Shown here in pieces: positions 25,601 through 34,500 of a DNA stretch of 64,000 nt. The stretch is from positions 241,156 through 305,155 of the forward strand of contig NZ_BNBY01000009.1 of NCBI RefSeq assembly GCF_014656195.1, read 5' to 3'. The first letter of the stretch is position 1. Each line of letters starts with the position of its first letter. Under the pieces are notes generated by a model. The model searched no databases, had not been told where the DNA came from, and worked only from the letters and a program-made list of their open reading frames with translations. A program made the position numbers and the translations under genes. The stretch is from Kitasatospora xanthocidica. GTDB taxonomy: Bacteria; Actinomycetota; Actinomycetes; Streptomycetales; Streptomycetaceae.

Positions 25601-25768
25601 GGGGATTCCTCGCAGATAGCGGTGCGTCCATTCGGTGCTGCGCGGTGCGGTGTCGGTCGGTGCCGCGCGGTGCGCCGGTGTGGAGACGGTTGCCCGTGCC
25701 AACCACCGCGGTGGCCCCGGCATTTCACCGGCCGTCGGAATCCCGGTGTGATCCGCGCCACTGGCCGT

Positions 25769-25841
25769 CGGTTGCCGGTTGCCGGTTGCCGGTCGACGGT
25801 CCAGCCGGTCACTGGCCGCCGTCACCGGCCGCCGTCACCGG
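25769..25841. repeat. Cluster of short tandem repeats in the regulator-to-reductase gap
   Basis: Three copies of CGGTTGC (25769-25789, with a partial fourth) and two copies of GGCCGCCGTCACC (25814-25826, 25827-25839). The gap has no gene. The repeats may reflect slippage; no function is evident. Confidence 0.75.
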
Positions 25842-25867
25842 CCGGGGGCGTGCCCGTTCCGGAGCGG

Positions 25868-26356
25868 TCAGCCCTGCCCGAGGTAGTGCCGGCCCGGTAT
25901 CTGTTCGAAGATCAGGTTGGTGCGGGTCTGGGCCACCGCCGGGTGGGTGGTGAGGTGGTCGACGACGAAGTCGCGCAGGGATTCGGGGCCGGCGACGCCG
26001 ACGTGCAGGAGGTAGTCGTCGGAGCCGGCCATGTGGAAGACGGCCAGGACGCCCGGCAGGTCGGGGGCGGTGCCGCGGAAGCTCTCGTTCTGCTCGCGGG
26101 TGTGGGCACGCAGCCGGACCGAGATCATCGCCTGGAGCGGCAGGCCGATGGCGGCCGGGTCGACGTCGGCGCGGTAGCCGCGGATGACGTCGCGGTCCTG
26201 GAGGGAGCGGACCCGGGCCAGGCAGGTGGAGGGGGCGATGCCCACCGCCTCGGCGAGGGCGTTGTTGGGGAGGCGGGCGTTGTCGGCCAGGGCACGGATG
26301 ATCGCCCGGTCGGTGTCGTCGATGGGGGCCCGCCGGCGCTGCGGATTGTTCGGCAT
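25868..26356 (-). CDS. AsnC/Lrp-family transcriptional regulator
   Basis: A 162-residue regulator. The N-terminal HTH runs IDDTDRAIIRALADNARLPNNALAEAVGIAPSTCLARV (in segments), followed by the RAM ligand-binding domain with VRLRAHTREQ, FHMAGSDDYLLHV and VAQTRTNLIF. Proteins like this sense amino acids and form octamers. It is divergent from a PLP amino-acid decarboxylase across 161 bases holding palindromes, the classic layout for a regulator controlling its neighbour and itself. Confidence 0.92.
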   Translation of the reverse strand: MPNNPQRRRAPIDDTDRAIIRALADNARLPNNALAEAVGIAPSTCLARVRSLQDRDVIRGYRADVDPAAIGLPLQAMISVRLRAHTREQNESFRGTAPDLPGVLAVFHMAGSDDYLLHVGVAGPESLRDFVVDHLTTHPAVAQTRTNLIFEQIPGRHYLGQG

Positions 26357-26405
26357 GAGTGCCAGGATCCCAGCCGATTCCGTCGATGAGCAAACCTGTT
26401 CGGGC

Positions 26406-26449
26406 TTCGGCCGAATCTTCTTCGGACGGTCTTCCGGGAATCGCCGGAA
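26406..26449. promoter_or_regulatory. Palindromes in the AsnC/decarboxylase divergent promoter
   Basis: A perfect 10-bp palindrome TTCGGCCGAA (26406-26415) and an inverted repeat TTCCGG-N6-CCGGAA (26432-26449), both in the 161-base divergent gap. They are good candidates for AsnC-type operator sites because this family binds clustered dyads; no direct evidence. Confidence 0.5.
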
Positions 26450-26517
26450 AGTTCCATCCTGGGCGGCGCGAGCGGTGAACGCCCCTCGACCCCCACCACG
26501 TCCGGAGCGCCCCGCCG

Positions 26518-28191
26518 ATGAGCCCGACCGCCACCGCCACCAGTCCCTTCGCAGAGACCGAGACCGGGACCGTGACCGCCGTCGACCCGGGCCCGGAGCT
26601 GGACTGCGGCGACTTCGTGCTCCCCGCCGCCGGGCTGGACGACGCCCAGCGGCTGCGCGCGCTGGACACGGTGGACGAGTACCTGACGCGCAAGCGCGAG
26701 CACCTGGTCGGCTACCAGGCCACCCAGGACATGAAGGGCACCGCGCTGGACCTGGCCCGGTTCATGCCGAACAACATCAACAACCTCGGCGACCCGTTCC
26801 AGAGCGGCGGCTACAAGCCGAACACCAAGGTCGTCGAGCGCGCCGTGCTCGACTACTACGCCCGGCTGTGGCACGCGGAGCGCCCGCACGACCCGGCCGA
26901 CCCGGAGTCGTACTGGGGCTACATGCTGTCCATGGGCTCGACCGAGGGCAACATGTACGCGCTCTGGAACGCCCGCGACTACCTCAGCGGCAAGGCGCTG
27001 ATCCACCCGCCGGCCGCCCCCGGGGACGAGCTGCGCTACGTCCAGGCCGCGCCCGACCGGGACAACCCGAACGCCCACCGCCCGGTGGCGTTCTACTCCG
27101 AGGACACCCACTACTCCTTCGCCAAGGCCGTCCGGGTGCTGGCCGTCGAGACCTTCCACGCCGTCGGCCTGGAGCTGTACCCGGACGAGTGCCCGCTGGT
27201 CGACCCGGCCACCGGGCGCCGGGAGTGGCCGGCCGAGGTGCCCTCCGCCCCGGGCCCGTCCGGGTTCGCCTGGGACGGCCCGGGCTCGGTGGACGTGGAC
27301 GCGCTCGCCGCGCTGGTCGAGTTCTTCGCCGCCAAGGGCCACCCGGTCTTCGTCAACCTCAACCTCGGCAGCACCTTCAAGGGCGCCCACGACGACGTCC
27401 GGACGGTCTGCGAGCGGCTGCTGCCGATCTTCGAGCGGTACGGCCTGGTGCGGCGCGAGGTGGCGTACGGGACGGACCCGCGCACCGGGCGGCCGCTGGT
27501 CGACGTGCGCCGCGGCTTCTGGATCCACGTGGACGGCGCGCTCGGCGCGGGCTACGCGCCGTTCGCCCGGCTGGCCTCGCAGGACCCGGCGTACGGCTGG
27601 ACTCCGGAGACGGAGCTGCCGGAGTTCGACTTCGGGCTCACCCTGCCGACCGCGGGCCACGGCGAGGTCGACATGGTCTCCTCGATCGCGATGAGCGGCC
27701 ACAAGTGGGCGGGCGCGCCGTGGCCCTGTGGCATCTACATGACGAAGGTGAAGTACCAGATCTCGCCGCCGTCCCAGCCGGACTACACGGGCGCCCCCGA
27801 CACCACCTTCGCCGGCTCCCGAAACGGCTTCTCCCCGCTGATCCTCTGGGACCACCTGTCCCGCCACTCCTACCAGGACCAGGTCGACCGGATCCGGACC
27901 GCGCAGGAGCTCGCCGACTACCTGGAGCGGCGCCTGCTGGCCATGGAGCACGAGCTCGGCGTCGACCTCTGGCCGGCCCGCACCCCGGGCGCGGTCACCG
28001 TGCGGTTCCGCAAGCCGAGCGCCGAGCTGGTGGCCAAGTGGTCGCTGTCCTCGCAGGACGTGCTGCTCGTCCCGGGCGACGAGTCCACCCGCCGCAGCTA
28101 CGTGCACGTCTTCGTGATGCCCTCGGTCGACCGCGCGAAGCTGGACGCGCTGCTCGCCGAACTCGCCGAGGACCCCGCCGTTCTGGGCTGA
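26518..28191 (+). CDS. PLP-dependent (group II) amino-acid decarboxylase
   Basis: A 557-residue fold-type-I decarboxylase of the glutamate/histidine/aromatic decarboxylase superfamily. In order: SMGSTEGNMYALWNARDYL (cofactor phosphate contact), YSEDTHYSFAKAVRVL (His stacking on the pyridine ring), NLNLGSTFKGAHDD, FWIHVDGALGAGY (Asp contacting the ring nitrogen), and SSIAMSGHKWAGAPWPCG with the Schiff-base Lys. The substrate cannot be fixed from this; it is longer than typical bacterial histidine decarboxylases. The divergent AsnC regulator supports amino-acid-responsive control. It would yield an amine and CO2. No dedicated antiporter is adjacent, so acid resistance is less likely. Confidence 0.85.
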   Translation: MSPTATATSPFAETETGTVTAVDPGPELDCGDFVLPAAGLDDAQRLRALDTVDEYLTRKREHLVGYQATQDMKGTALDLARFMPNNINNLGDPFQSGGYKPNTKVVERAVLDYYARLWHAERPHDPADPESYWGYMLSMGSTEGNMYALWNARDYLSGKALIHPPAAPGDELRYVQAAPDRDNPNAHRPVAFYSEDTHYSFAKAVRVLAVETFHAVGLELYPDECPLVDPATGRREWPAEVPSAPGPSGFAWDGPGSVDVDALAALVEFFAAKGHPVFVNLNLGSTFKGAHDDVRTVCERLLPIFERYGLVRREVAYGTDPRTGRPLVDVRRGFWIHVDGALGAGYAPFARLASQDPAYGWTPETELPEFDFGLTLPTAGHGEVDMVSSIAMSGHKWAGAPWPCGIYMTKVKYQISPPSQPDYTGAPDTTFAGSRNGFSPLILWDHLSRHSYQDQVDRIRTAQELADYLERRLLAMEHELGVDLWPARTPGAVTVRFRKPSAELVAKWSLSSQDVLLVPGDESTRRSYVHVFVMPSVDRAKLDALLAELAEDPAVLG

Positions 28192-28200
28192 TCCACCGGC

Positions 28201-28248
28201 CGGGTCCGTAGCCCGCTGTGACGCCGGGTCCGTAGCGCGCTGTGACGC
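28201..28248. repeat. Two-copy 24-bp direct repeat
   Basis: CGGGTCCGTAGCCCGCTGTG plus ACGC, repeated immediately (28225-28248) with one mismatch. It lies in the ~295-base gap after the decarboxylase, upstream of the gasdermin/CHAT operon promoter. No hairpin terminator was recognised here. Confidence 0.75.
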
Positions 28249-28329
28249 CGGATCCGGGGGCGCCGGGCCGCGCGGACCGCACCGGCTGCGAAGGGTGACG
28301 GAATGCCGGGTGCGGCGGTGGGGGGCCTT

Positions 28330-28358
28330 TTGACACGCCGTTTTGCGGCGACTAGCGT
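28330..28358 (+). promoter_or_regulatory. Promoter of the gasdermin-like/CHAT operon
   Basis: A consensus -35 TTGACA (28330-28335), a 17-base spacer and a -10 TAGCGT (28353-28358), as expected for the housekeeping sigma factor of streptomycetes. It is 128 bases before the first gene and points at it. The match is among the best in the window, which suggests constitutive basal expression, as is common for immune systems. Confidence 0.7.
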
Positions 28359-28486
28359 GAATTCAAAGGGCGCCGCTCCTGGTCGGCCTTTGAACCACCG
28401 GCCGGTGGAACGCATTCCGCCTGTCGACGAACTCCTCAGGGAGCGAGCCCGGTCTCCTTTCCGCCGCACGGCCTGCGGGAGGCGCG

Positions 28487-29311
28487 ATGAACGGCTACGA
28501 CGTCTACTGCAAGGCGATGACGGGGGATCAATGGCGGGGCTGGTGGGTGACTTGGCCCCCGTCGAGCCGCGTTCGCCTGGGTGACGTGCTCGACCGGCAG
28601 GACTCGGTCCGGAGGGCGGGCAGCCTGGCCGACCGCGGTGTCTCGTTCATTTCCGAGGACGGGACTCCGCCGGGTCTGTTCGTTTACGATTCGAACAAGT
28701 CCGTGAGTGTGCGTTTCAAAGCCGCCGGGGCCGCTCCCGATCCCCTTTCCGGACTGAGCGCGATCGACGCCGGTGCGTCGGTCACGTTCGGAAAGGAGAA
28801 CACGGCGTTCGTGGTGTTCCGCGGTATCGCGCAGACGGGGATCGCCGACGTCCGGAGCCTGGCGAACGACCTGGCGACGCTGTGGTGGAACAAGGCCTGG
28901 GACGAGTCGCTGCTGGCCGTCACCAGCGTGGTCTCCGCCCGCGGTGGCACCGTTCTCGCGGCGGCGGCCGCGGGCGCGACGGCGGAGCTCAAGGTGGCCG
29001 CGTCGGCCGGCGTCGCGGGGGTGCTCCAGCTGGCCGACCTGGCGCTCGACGCCTCGGTCGTCCACCGCAGTGCCCTCGGCGCGGAGTGGACCGGCGCGGA
29101 CGTCACGCCCTTCTACCAGGTGGTGCGGCTGCGCGAGAACTGGCGGGGCAAGGTGCACGCCGAGTACGGGCCGCGGCAGTCGGGCCACGGGGCCCTGCCC
29201 ACCGCCCTTCCCCCCTTGCTGACCGAGGAGATCCGGGACGACCCCGCCGCCGTCCTCGGCCCGGTGGACGAGGCCGAGCAACTGCCGTTCGCCCCTTCGC
29301 GGGGCGGCTGA
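28487..29311 (+). CDS. Candidate bacterial gasdermin-like pore-forming protein
   Basis: A 274-residue protein without signal peptide. Its pattern fits what I recall of bacterial gasdermins: a lone N-terminal cysteine (Cys8, the only Cys; gasdermins are palmitoylated there), RVRLGDVLDRQ then RRAGSLADR (residues 28-50), a Gly/Ser-rich middle (80-100), NTAFVVFRG, amphipathic strands LLAVTSVVSARGGTVLAA and TAELKVAAS (142-174), TPFYQVVRLREN (207-218), and a Leu/Pro/acidic tail of ~40 residues that could be the autoinhibitory peptide removed by a protease. The next gene is an active CHAT protease, the usual partner. GGGAGG precedes the ATG. Similarity is at pattern level only; it may be another membrane or effector protein. 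Confidence 0.5.
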   Translation: MNGYDVYCKAMTGDQWRGWWVTWPPSSRVRLGDVLDRQDSVRRAGSLADRGVSFISEDGTPPGLFVYDSNKSVSVRFKAAGAAPDPLSGLSAIDAGASVTFGKENTAFVVFRGIAQTGIADVRSLANDLATLWWNKAWDESLLAVTSVVSARGGTVLAAAAAGATAELKVAASAGVAGVLQLADLALDASVVHRSALGAEWTGADVTPFYQVVRLRENWRGKVHAEYGPRQSGHGALPTALPPLLTEEIRDDPAAVLGPVDEAEQLPFAPSRGG

Positions 29312-29330
29312 CCCGCCGTCCGAGGCCGTG

Positions 29331-31505
29331 ATGACGAGCGTCCGATTCCGCCTCGCACCCGGTCCGCCCGAGCCGGCGGGCACGGGTGACGGTCCCGCCA
29401 GGGTCGGTCTGCGGGTGGCGGGGCTCGAACCGGGCCCGCCGCGGGAGGCGGTGGAGGACCTGGACCTCGCGGAGGCCGCCGGGTGCGCCGAGGACCTGAC
29501 CGGGGTGCTCGGCCCGGGGACCACCGACCAGCGGCGGAAGGCGGCGGGCGAGCGGCTGTTCGCCCTGCTGACCCCCGGCACCGTGGGCGCGCTCTGGGGC
29601 CGGGTGCGGGCGGGCGCGCGGGCGGAGGACACCGGGGCCGACCCGGTGCGGCTGAGCCTGGAGATCGCGGTCGAGGACCTGCGGCGGCTGCCGTGGGAGC
29701 TGCTCCGGGACGGCGGGAGCTGGATCTTCCACGACCCGAGGCTGCTGGTCTCACGCCGGCACGCGCCCGCGCACCTCCCCGTCCCCGGCTTCCCCGGCGC
29801 GGAGGGCGCCGGCGACGGCGACGGCAACGGCGAGGCGCCGGCCGACGCCGGGCGGCAGCCGGCCGGGCCCGCTGAGCTCGGGCCGCTGCGGGTGCTGCTC
29901 GTGGTCTGCAACCCGCTCGACCGGACGGACCTCGCCGACCAGGAGCACGCCACGATCGCGGCGGCGCTGGGCACCTCGCCCGGCCGCGCGCACCTCCAGG
30001 TCCTCGAAGGCCCGTCGCACCAGCGGCTCTTCGACGAGGTCAGGACGTGGCGCCCGCACGTCCTGCACTTCGTCGGCCACGGCATGCCCGCGGTGGAGGG
30101 GGCCGCCGCCGCCCTGCCGTTCAACTGGGCCACCCGGGAGAACCCCGAGGTCGACCCGAAGGAGCAGTGGAGCCTGGAGTCCGAGGACATCGCCGAGCTG
30201 CTGGACGAATGGCGGCCCCGGCTCGTCGTCCTGAACGCCTGTCGGACGGCGGCCGACCCGGTGGACAAGCTCGGCGGCCTCGCCCACGCCTTCCTCGAGG
30301 CCGAGGCCGAGGCGGTGGTGTCGATGCAGGCCGACATCGACTCGCCGGCCGGCGTCGCCTTCGCCTGCGCGCTCTACCGGGAGGTGGTGAAGGGGCTCGC
30401 GGTGGACCGGGCCGTGCACACCGCCCGTCGGGAACTGCGCAACCGCTTCAGCGAGCAGGGGTACTGGGCGCTCCCGGTGCTGGCCACGCAGCGTGACCCG
30501 GAGGCGGCCCTGGCGATCCGCTTCGTGCCGACCGAGCGGTCCATCACCACGCTCTGTGAGAACTCGCTCTACCGCGACCTGAAGCTCTTCGTGGACCGCG
30601 CGGACGAGCGCCGGGTGGCGTGGCAGGCGCTCGACCCCGTCGGGCCGCAGGAGGGCCGTCCGCTGCTGGTCATCTCCGGGCAGTCGCGGGTCGGGTCCCG
30701 GTGCACCGGCAAGACCTGGTTCACCCGCTCCTGCCTGCTGAGCTGCTTCCTGCACGGGCACCGCATCACCTACGTGGACCTGAGGAGTCGGCCGTCCGGC
30801 GGCGCCGGCGGAGAGCCCGGCAGCACCCACAAGGACTGGCTGGGCCTGCTCCGGGCGGTGCGTGACGGCTGCCTGGACGACAGCCAGCCGGAGCCGATGC
30901 GGCCGGAGGCCTTCTCCGCGTTCAACGCCGAACTCAACGCGCTGGTCGCGGGCGCCGTGCCGGTGACGGCCGGGCCCGGCGCCGCGCCCGCCGAACCGGT
31001 CGCGGACCAGGGCCGGCCGTTCGACGAACAGGTCGGGCAGGCGGACCGGCGCCGGGCGGGGATCTTCCGGGCCTTCCTGGACGCCCTGCACGCGGCCGAC
31101 CCGGACCCCGCCCGCGTCCACGTCCTCGCCCTCGACCACGCCGAGTTCCTGCTGCCCGAGATGTGCCGGCAGGCCGTCTACCCCGAACTGATCGAGCCCG
31201 TCGCGCGGCGGCGGGAGGCACCGCTGAGGCTGCTCCTGGTCACCACCAAGGACTGGATCGACCGGGGCGCACTTCCCCCGGAGGACGGCGGGTGGTGGCA
31301 GCCGGTGCTGACGCTCGGGGACTTCCCGGACCGCGACTACCTGCGTCTGGCCGACGAGTACTGCCAGCGGGCGGGCCTGAACTTCGCCGCGGAGGAGGTC
31401 CGGGGCGCGTTCGAGGGATACACGAAGATGATCTCCAGGCGGGGCGGCGTCGCGGTCGACCTCTTCCGAACGATCCGGCAGACCCTGTACGGAGCGGACA
31501 CATGA
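29331..31505 (+). CDS. CHAT-domain caspase-like protease with C-terminal P-loop NTPase
   Basis: A 724-residue protein. Residues ~1-140 form the CHAT leader (LRRLPWELLRDGGSWIFHD). A disordered Gly/Ala/Asp insert follows at ~150-185, then the protease core: VLHFVGHG gives catalytic His250 and VVLNACRTA gives Cys304, both intact. From residue ~440 a P-loop NTPase follows (GSRCTGKT at 455-462, Walker-B-like VHVLALDHAEFLLPE). CHAT proteases are relatives of caspases and separase that cut specific proteins. It starts 19 bases after the gasdermin-like gene, making that protein its likely substrate; the NTPase may gate activation. ATG rather than the adjacent GTG is chosen on GAGG spacing. Confidence 0.85.
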   Translation: MTSVRFRLAPGPPEPAGTGDGPARVGLRVAGLEPGPPREAVEDLDLAEAAGCAEDLTGVLGPGTTDQRRKAAGERLFALLTPGTVGALWGRVRAGARAEDTGADPVRLSLEIAVEDLRRLPWELLRDGGSWIFHDPRLLVSRRHAPAHLPVPGFPGAEGAGDGDGNGEAPADAGRQPAGPAELGPLRVLLVVCNPLDRTDLADQEHATIAAALGTSPGRAHLQVLEGPSHQRLFDEVRTWRPHVLHFVGHGMPAVEGAAAALPFNWATRENPEVDPKEQWSLESEDIAELLDEWRPRLVVLNACRTAADPVDKLGGLAHAFLEAEAEAVVSMQADIDSPAGVAFACALYREVVKGLAVDRAVHTARRELRNRFSEQGYWALPVLATQRDPEAALAIRFVPTERSITTLCENSLYRDLKLFVDRADERRVAWQALDPVGPQEGRPLLVISGQSRVGSRCTGKTWFTRSCLLSCFLHGHRITYVDLRSRPSGGAGGEPGSTHKDWLGLLRAVRDGCLDDSQPEPMRPEAFSAFNAELNALVAGAVPVTAGPGAAPAEPVADQGRPFDEQVGQADRRRAGIFRAFLDALHAADPDPARVHVLALDHAEFLLPEMCRQAVYPELIEPVARRREAPLRLLLVTTKDWIDRGALPPEDGGWWQPVLTLGDFPDRDYLRLADEYCQRAGLNFAAEEVRGAFEGYTKMISRRGGVAVDLFRTIRQTLYGADT

Positions 31506-34500
31506 CCGGATCGATCGAGCAGATCACCGCCTTGATCGAGGCCGGTGCCGACTTCGACGAGATCCGTCGGCGGATGCTCCCGGCGGGGTGGGAGCCCCTG
31601 CTCAAGGCCTGCGCCGCCGCCGGCGTCTTCGACCGGGAGCTCTTCGACCGCGTCCTCCGGCCGTCCGCCGGTCCCGGCCCGCCCGGGCTGGACCGGCTGG
31701 TCGAGCGGGAGGTCGTCGAGCCGGCGCCCGGCGAGCCGGGCCGCTACCGGCTGTCGCAGGACGACCGCGCGGCCTACATGAAGCTCTGGCTCGTGGACTG
31801 GGCCGGCGGCGCGGCGCCCCGGGACCTGGCGAAGCTGGAACGGCGGCTCGCCGAGCACCGGGCCGCCGCCGGGGACCGGCGCGAGCAACTGCGCCACCTG
31901 CTGGTGGGCGACCGGAAGCGCGGGCTGCGGCTGTTCGACGAGCTCTTCACCGCGGCGGACACCGCCCGGGACTTCGCCCGCTGCCAGGACCTGCTGGACG
32001 TGCTCGCCGACGACGACCGCCTCTCCGTGTACGGCCCGGAGGTCGCCCGGGTCCGGGAGGACCGCGCGGGCTACGTACGGGCCCGGTGCCACTGGGCGGT
32101 GGACTACGCCCGCTGCGCGCAGTACCTGGCGCGGCCCGAACTGGAGGAGCAGGCCGCCGCCCTGCTGGCCGGCACCGACGTCCGGGCGTGGCAGCTGCAC
32201 GGTGCGGCCGGGATGGGCAAGACCACCCGGCTGCGCTGGCTCGTCACCCGCTACTGCGCCGGCGCCGAGCGGGACGTCCCGTGCGCCCGGATCGACTTCG
32301 ACGTGGTCTCCCCGGTGACCGTCGGCCGCTACCCGTGGCTGGCGCTGCTGGAGGCGGCCGCGCAGTTCGACGACCGCTGGGGCAAGCGGACCTTCGGCAG
32401 CCTGGACCGCTACGCGTCGTTCCGCAGCCTGCTCGGCCGCCGTCCGTCCGACCTGAGCCGCACCGCGGCCCAGGGCTTCCGGACCACCGGGGACCCGGAC
32501 ACGCTGCGGGCGGAGGTCACCCGGGTCTTCGTCGACCGGTTCAACGACGCCGCCGGAGACCGGCCGGCCCTGCTGGTCTGCGACACCACGGAGGAACTGC
32601 TGCTGCGGGGCACACCCGGAGTCGGCCGCTTCCTCGCGCTGCTGGGGGAGGTGCAGCAGGACTGCCCCGCGCTCCGCATCGTGCTGGCCGGCCGGTACGA
32701 CCTGGCGACACGGGCCCCGGAGGCCCTGGCCGCGCTGAAGGGCGTCGAGTCCATCGAGGTGACGCCGTTCACCGACGAGCAGGCCGAGACCTACCTCCGC
32801 ACCATCCGCGGCATCGCCGACCCCGGCAAACGGGCCGTCGCCCGACGGCGGGCCAACGGCCGGCCGCTGGTCCTCGCCCTGTTCGCCGACGCCATCGAGC
32901 TGGACCCGGACCTGGGCGTCGAGGCCCTGGAGAAGACCCGGGACCCGGTCATCCCGCCGCTGATCGAGCGGGTGGTGTGCCGGATCACCGAGGAGCCGGT
33001 GCGCTGGCTGCTGCGCTACGGCGTCGTCCCCCGCAAGCTGCGGCGCGAGGACCTGGCGGTGATGGCTCCGTTCCTGCGCAACATGGCGGGGCCCACCCCG
33101 AGCGACGACCCCAGGGCGGACACCGACGGCCTCGGCGGCCCGGACGCCTACCCGTTCACCCGGCCGCCCGGGACCACCGCCGAGCTCGACCGGATCTGGG
33201 CCGAGCTGCTCAACTACGCCGGCTCCTCCTCCTGGGTCTCGCAGGCCGCCGAGGACCCCTCGACGGTGGTCTTCCACCCGGACGTGCTGGTGCCCCAGCG
33301 GCTGCTCCTCGCCGACCACCCGGTCTTCGAGGACCTGCACCGCGCCTTCGCCCGGCACTTCGAACTGCTCGCCGAAGGGGCCCCGGACCGCTGGGCGGAG
33401 TTCACCCGGGAGGCGCTCTACCACCGGTTCCAGCCGGGCGACCCGCAGGCCGCCGCCGCCTGGCGGAGCGCACTGCGGCGGGCCCGGCAGGCCGACGCGC
33501 TCGACGAGCTGCACGAGCTCGCCTGCGAGGTGCTGGGCGGCGACTACCTGGACGAGGACGGCACGCCCCGGCGCGGCGGACGCGGGACGGCGCTGATCAC
33601 CCACGCCGAGGTGGCCGAGGCCCGGCTCCAGGAGGCCTACGTGCTCGCCCGCCGGGCGCTGCGCGACCGGGTCGGGGCGGGGGACCCGCAGTGGGACGAG
33701 GTCGAGTACGCCCTGGAGCAGGCGGCCCGGGCCCGCGACGCCTCGCCCCGGGCCCTGCCCGTCCCCGGCGGGGAACACGTCGTGCGGGCGATGCTGCTGA
33801 ACGCCGAGGGCCGGGCCGAGGCCGCCGTGCGCTGCGCCGAGCACGCGCTGACGGCGGCCGACCCGGATGAGCGCCTGGACGCGCTGCGCGTGCTCGGGGA
33901 CAGCAGGGCCGCCGCCGGCGACCCGACCGCGCAGGACGCCTACCAGGAGGCCTTCGAGCTGGCCCTGCGCGAGGGCAAGGCCGTCCGGGCCGTCGAGATC
34001 GGCCTCGCCCTCGCCCGCGACCGCGAGGCGCACGGGCGGCTGGACGAGGCCCTGCGCTGGTGCGAACGGCTCGAACCGCTCGCCCCGCTCGCCGCCTCCC
34101 CGAGCCTGGTGCTCGCCCGGGCCGGGCTGCTGCTCGCCTGCCGGCGGCCCTGCGCCGCCCTGCGCGTCCTACGGCCCCTGCTCGGCACGGACGACCGGCC
34201 GGCCGCCGGCGGCGCGGCCGTCGACGCCGCGGTGGAGGCGGAACTGCTCCGGGCCCGGGCGGCGTTCATGCTCGGCCGGGAGGAGCGCGCCCGGACGGCC
34301 CTGGACCGCGCCACCCTGCTCACCGAACGCGTGCCCGGGGCGGCCCGCTACCGGTGGCGGGCCCGCATCCACCAGCTCGGCGGTGTGCTGTCCGGCGAAC
34401 TGCTCGGGGTCGAGGAGGCGGAACGGTACTTCCAGCAGGCCGAGAGCCTGTGGCAGGAACTCGGCTACCACGACGGCCACCCAACGTGCCGCTACCTCCA

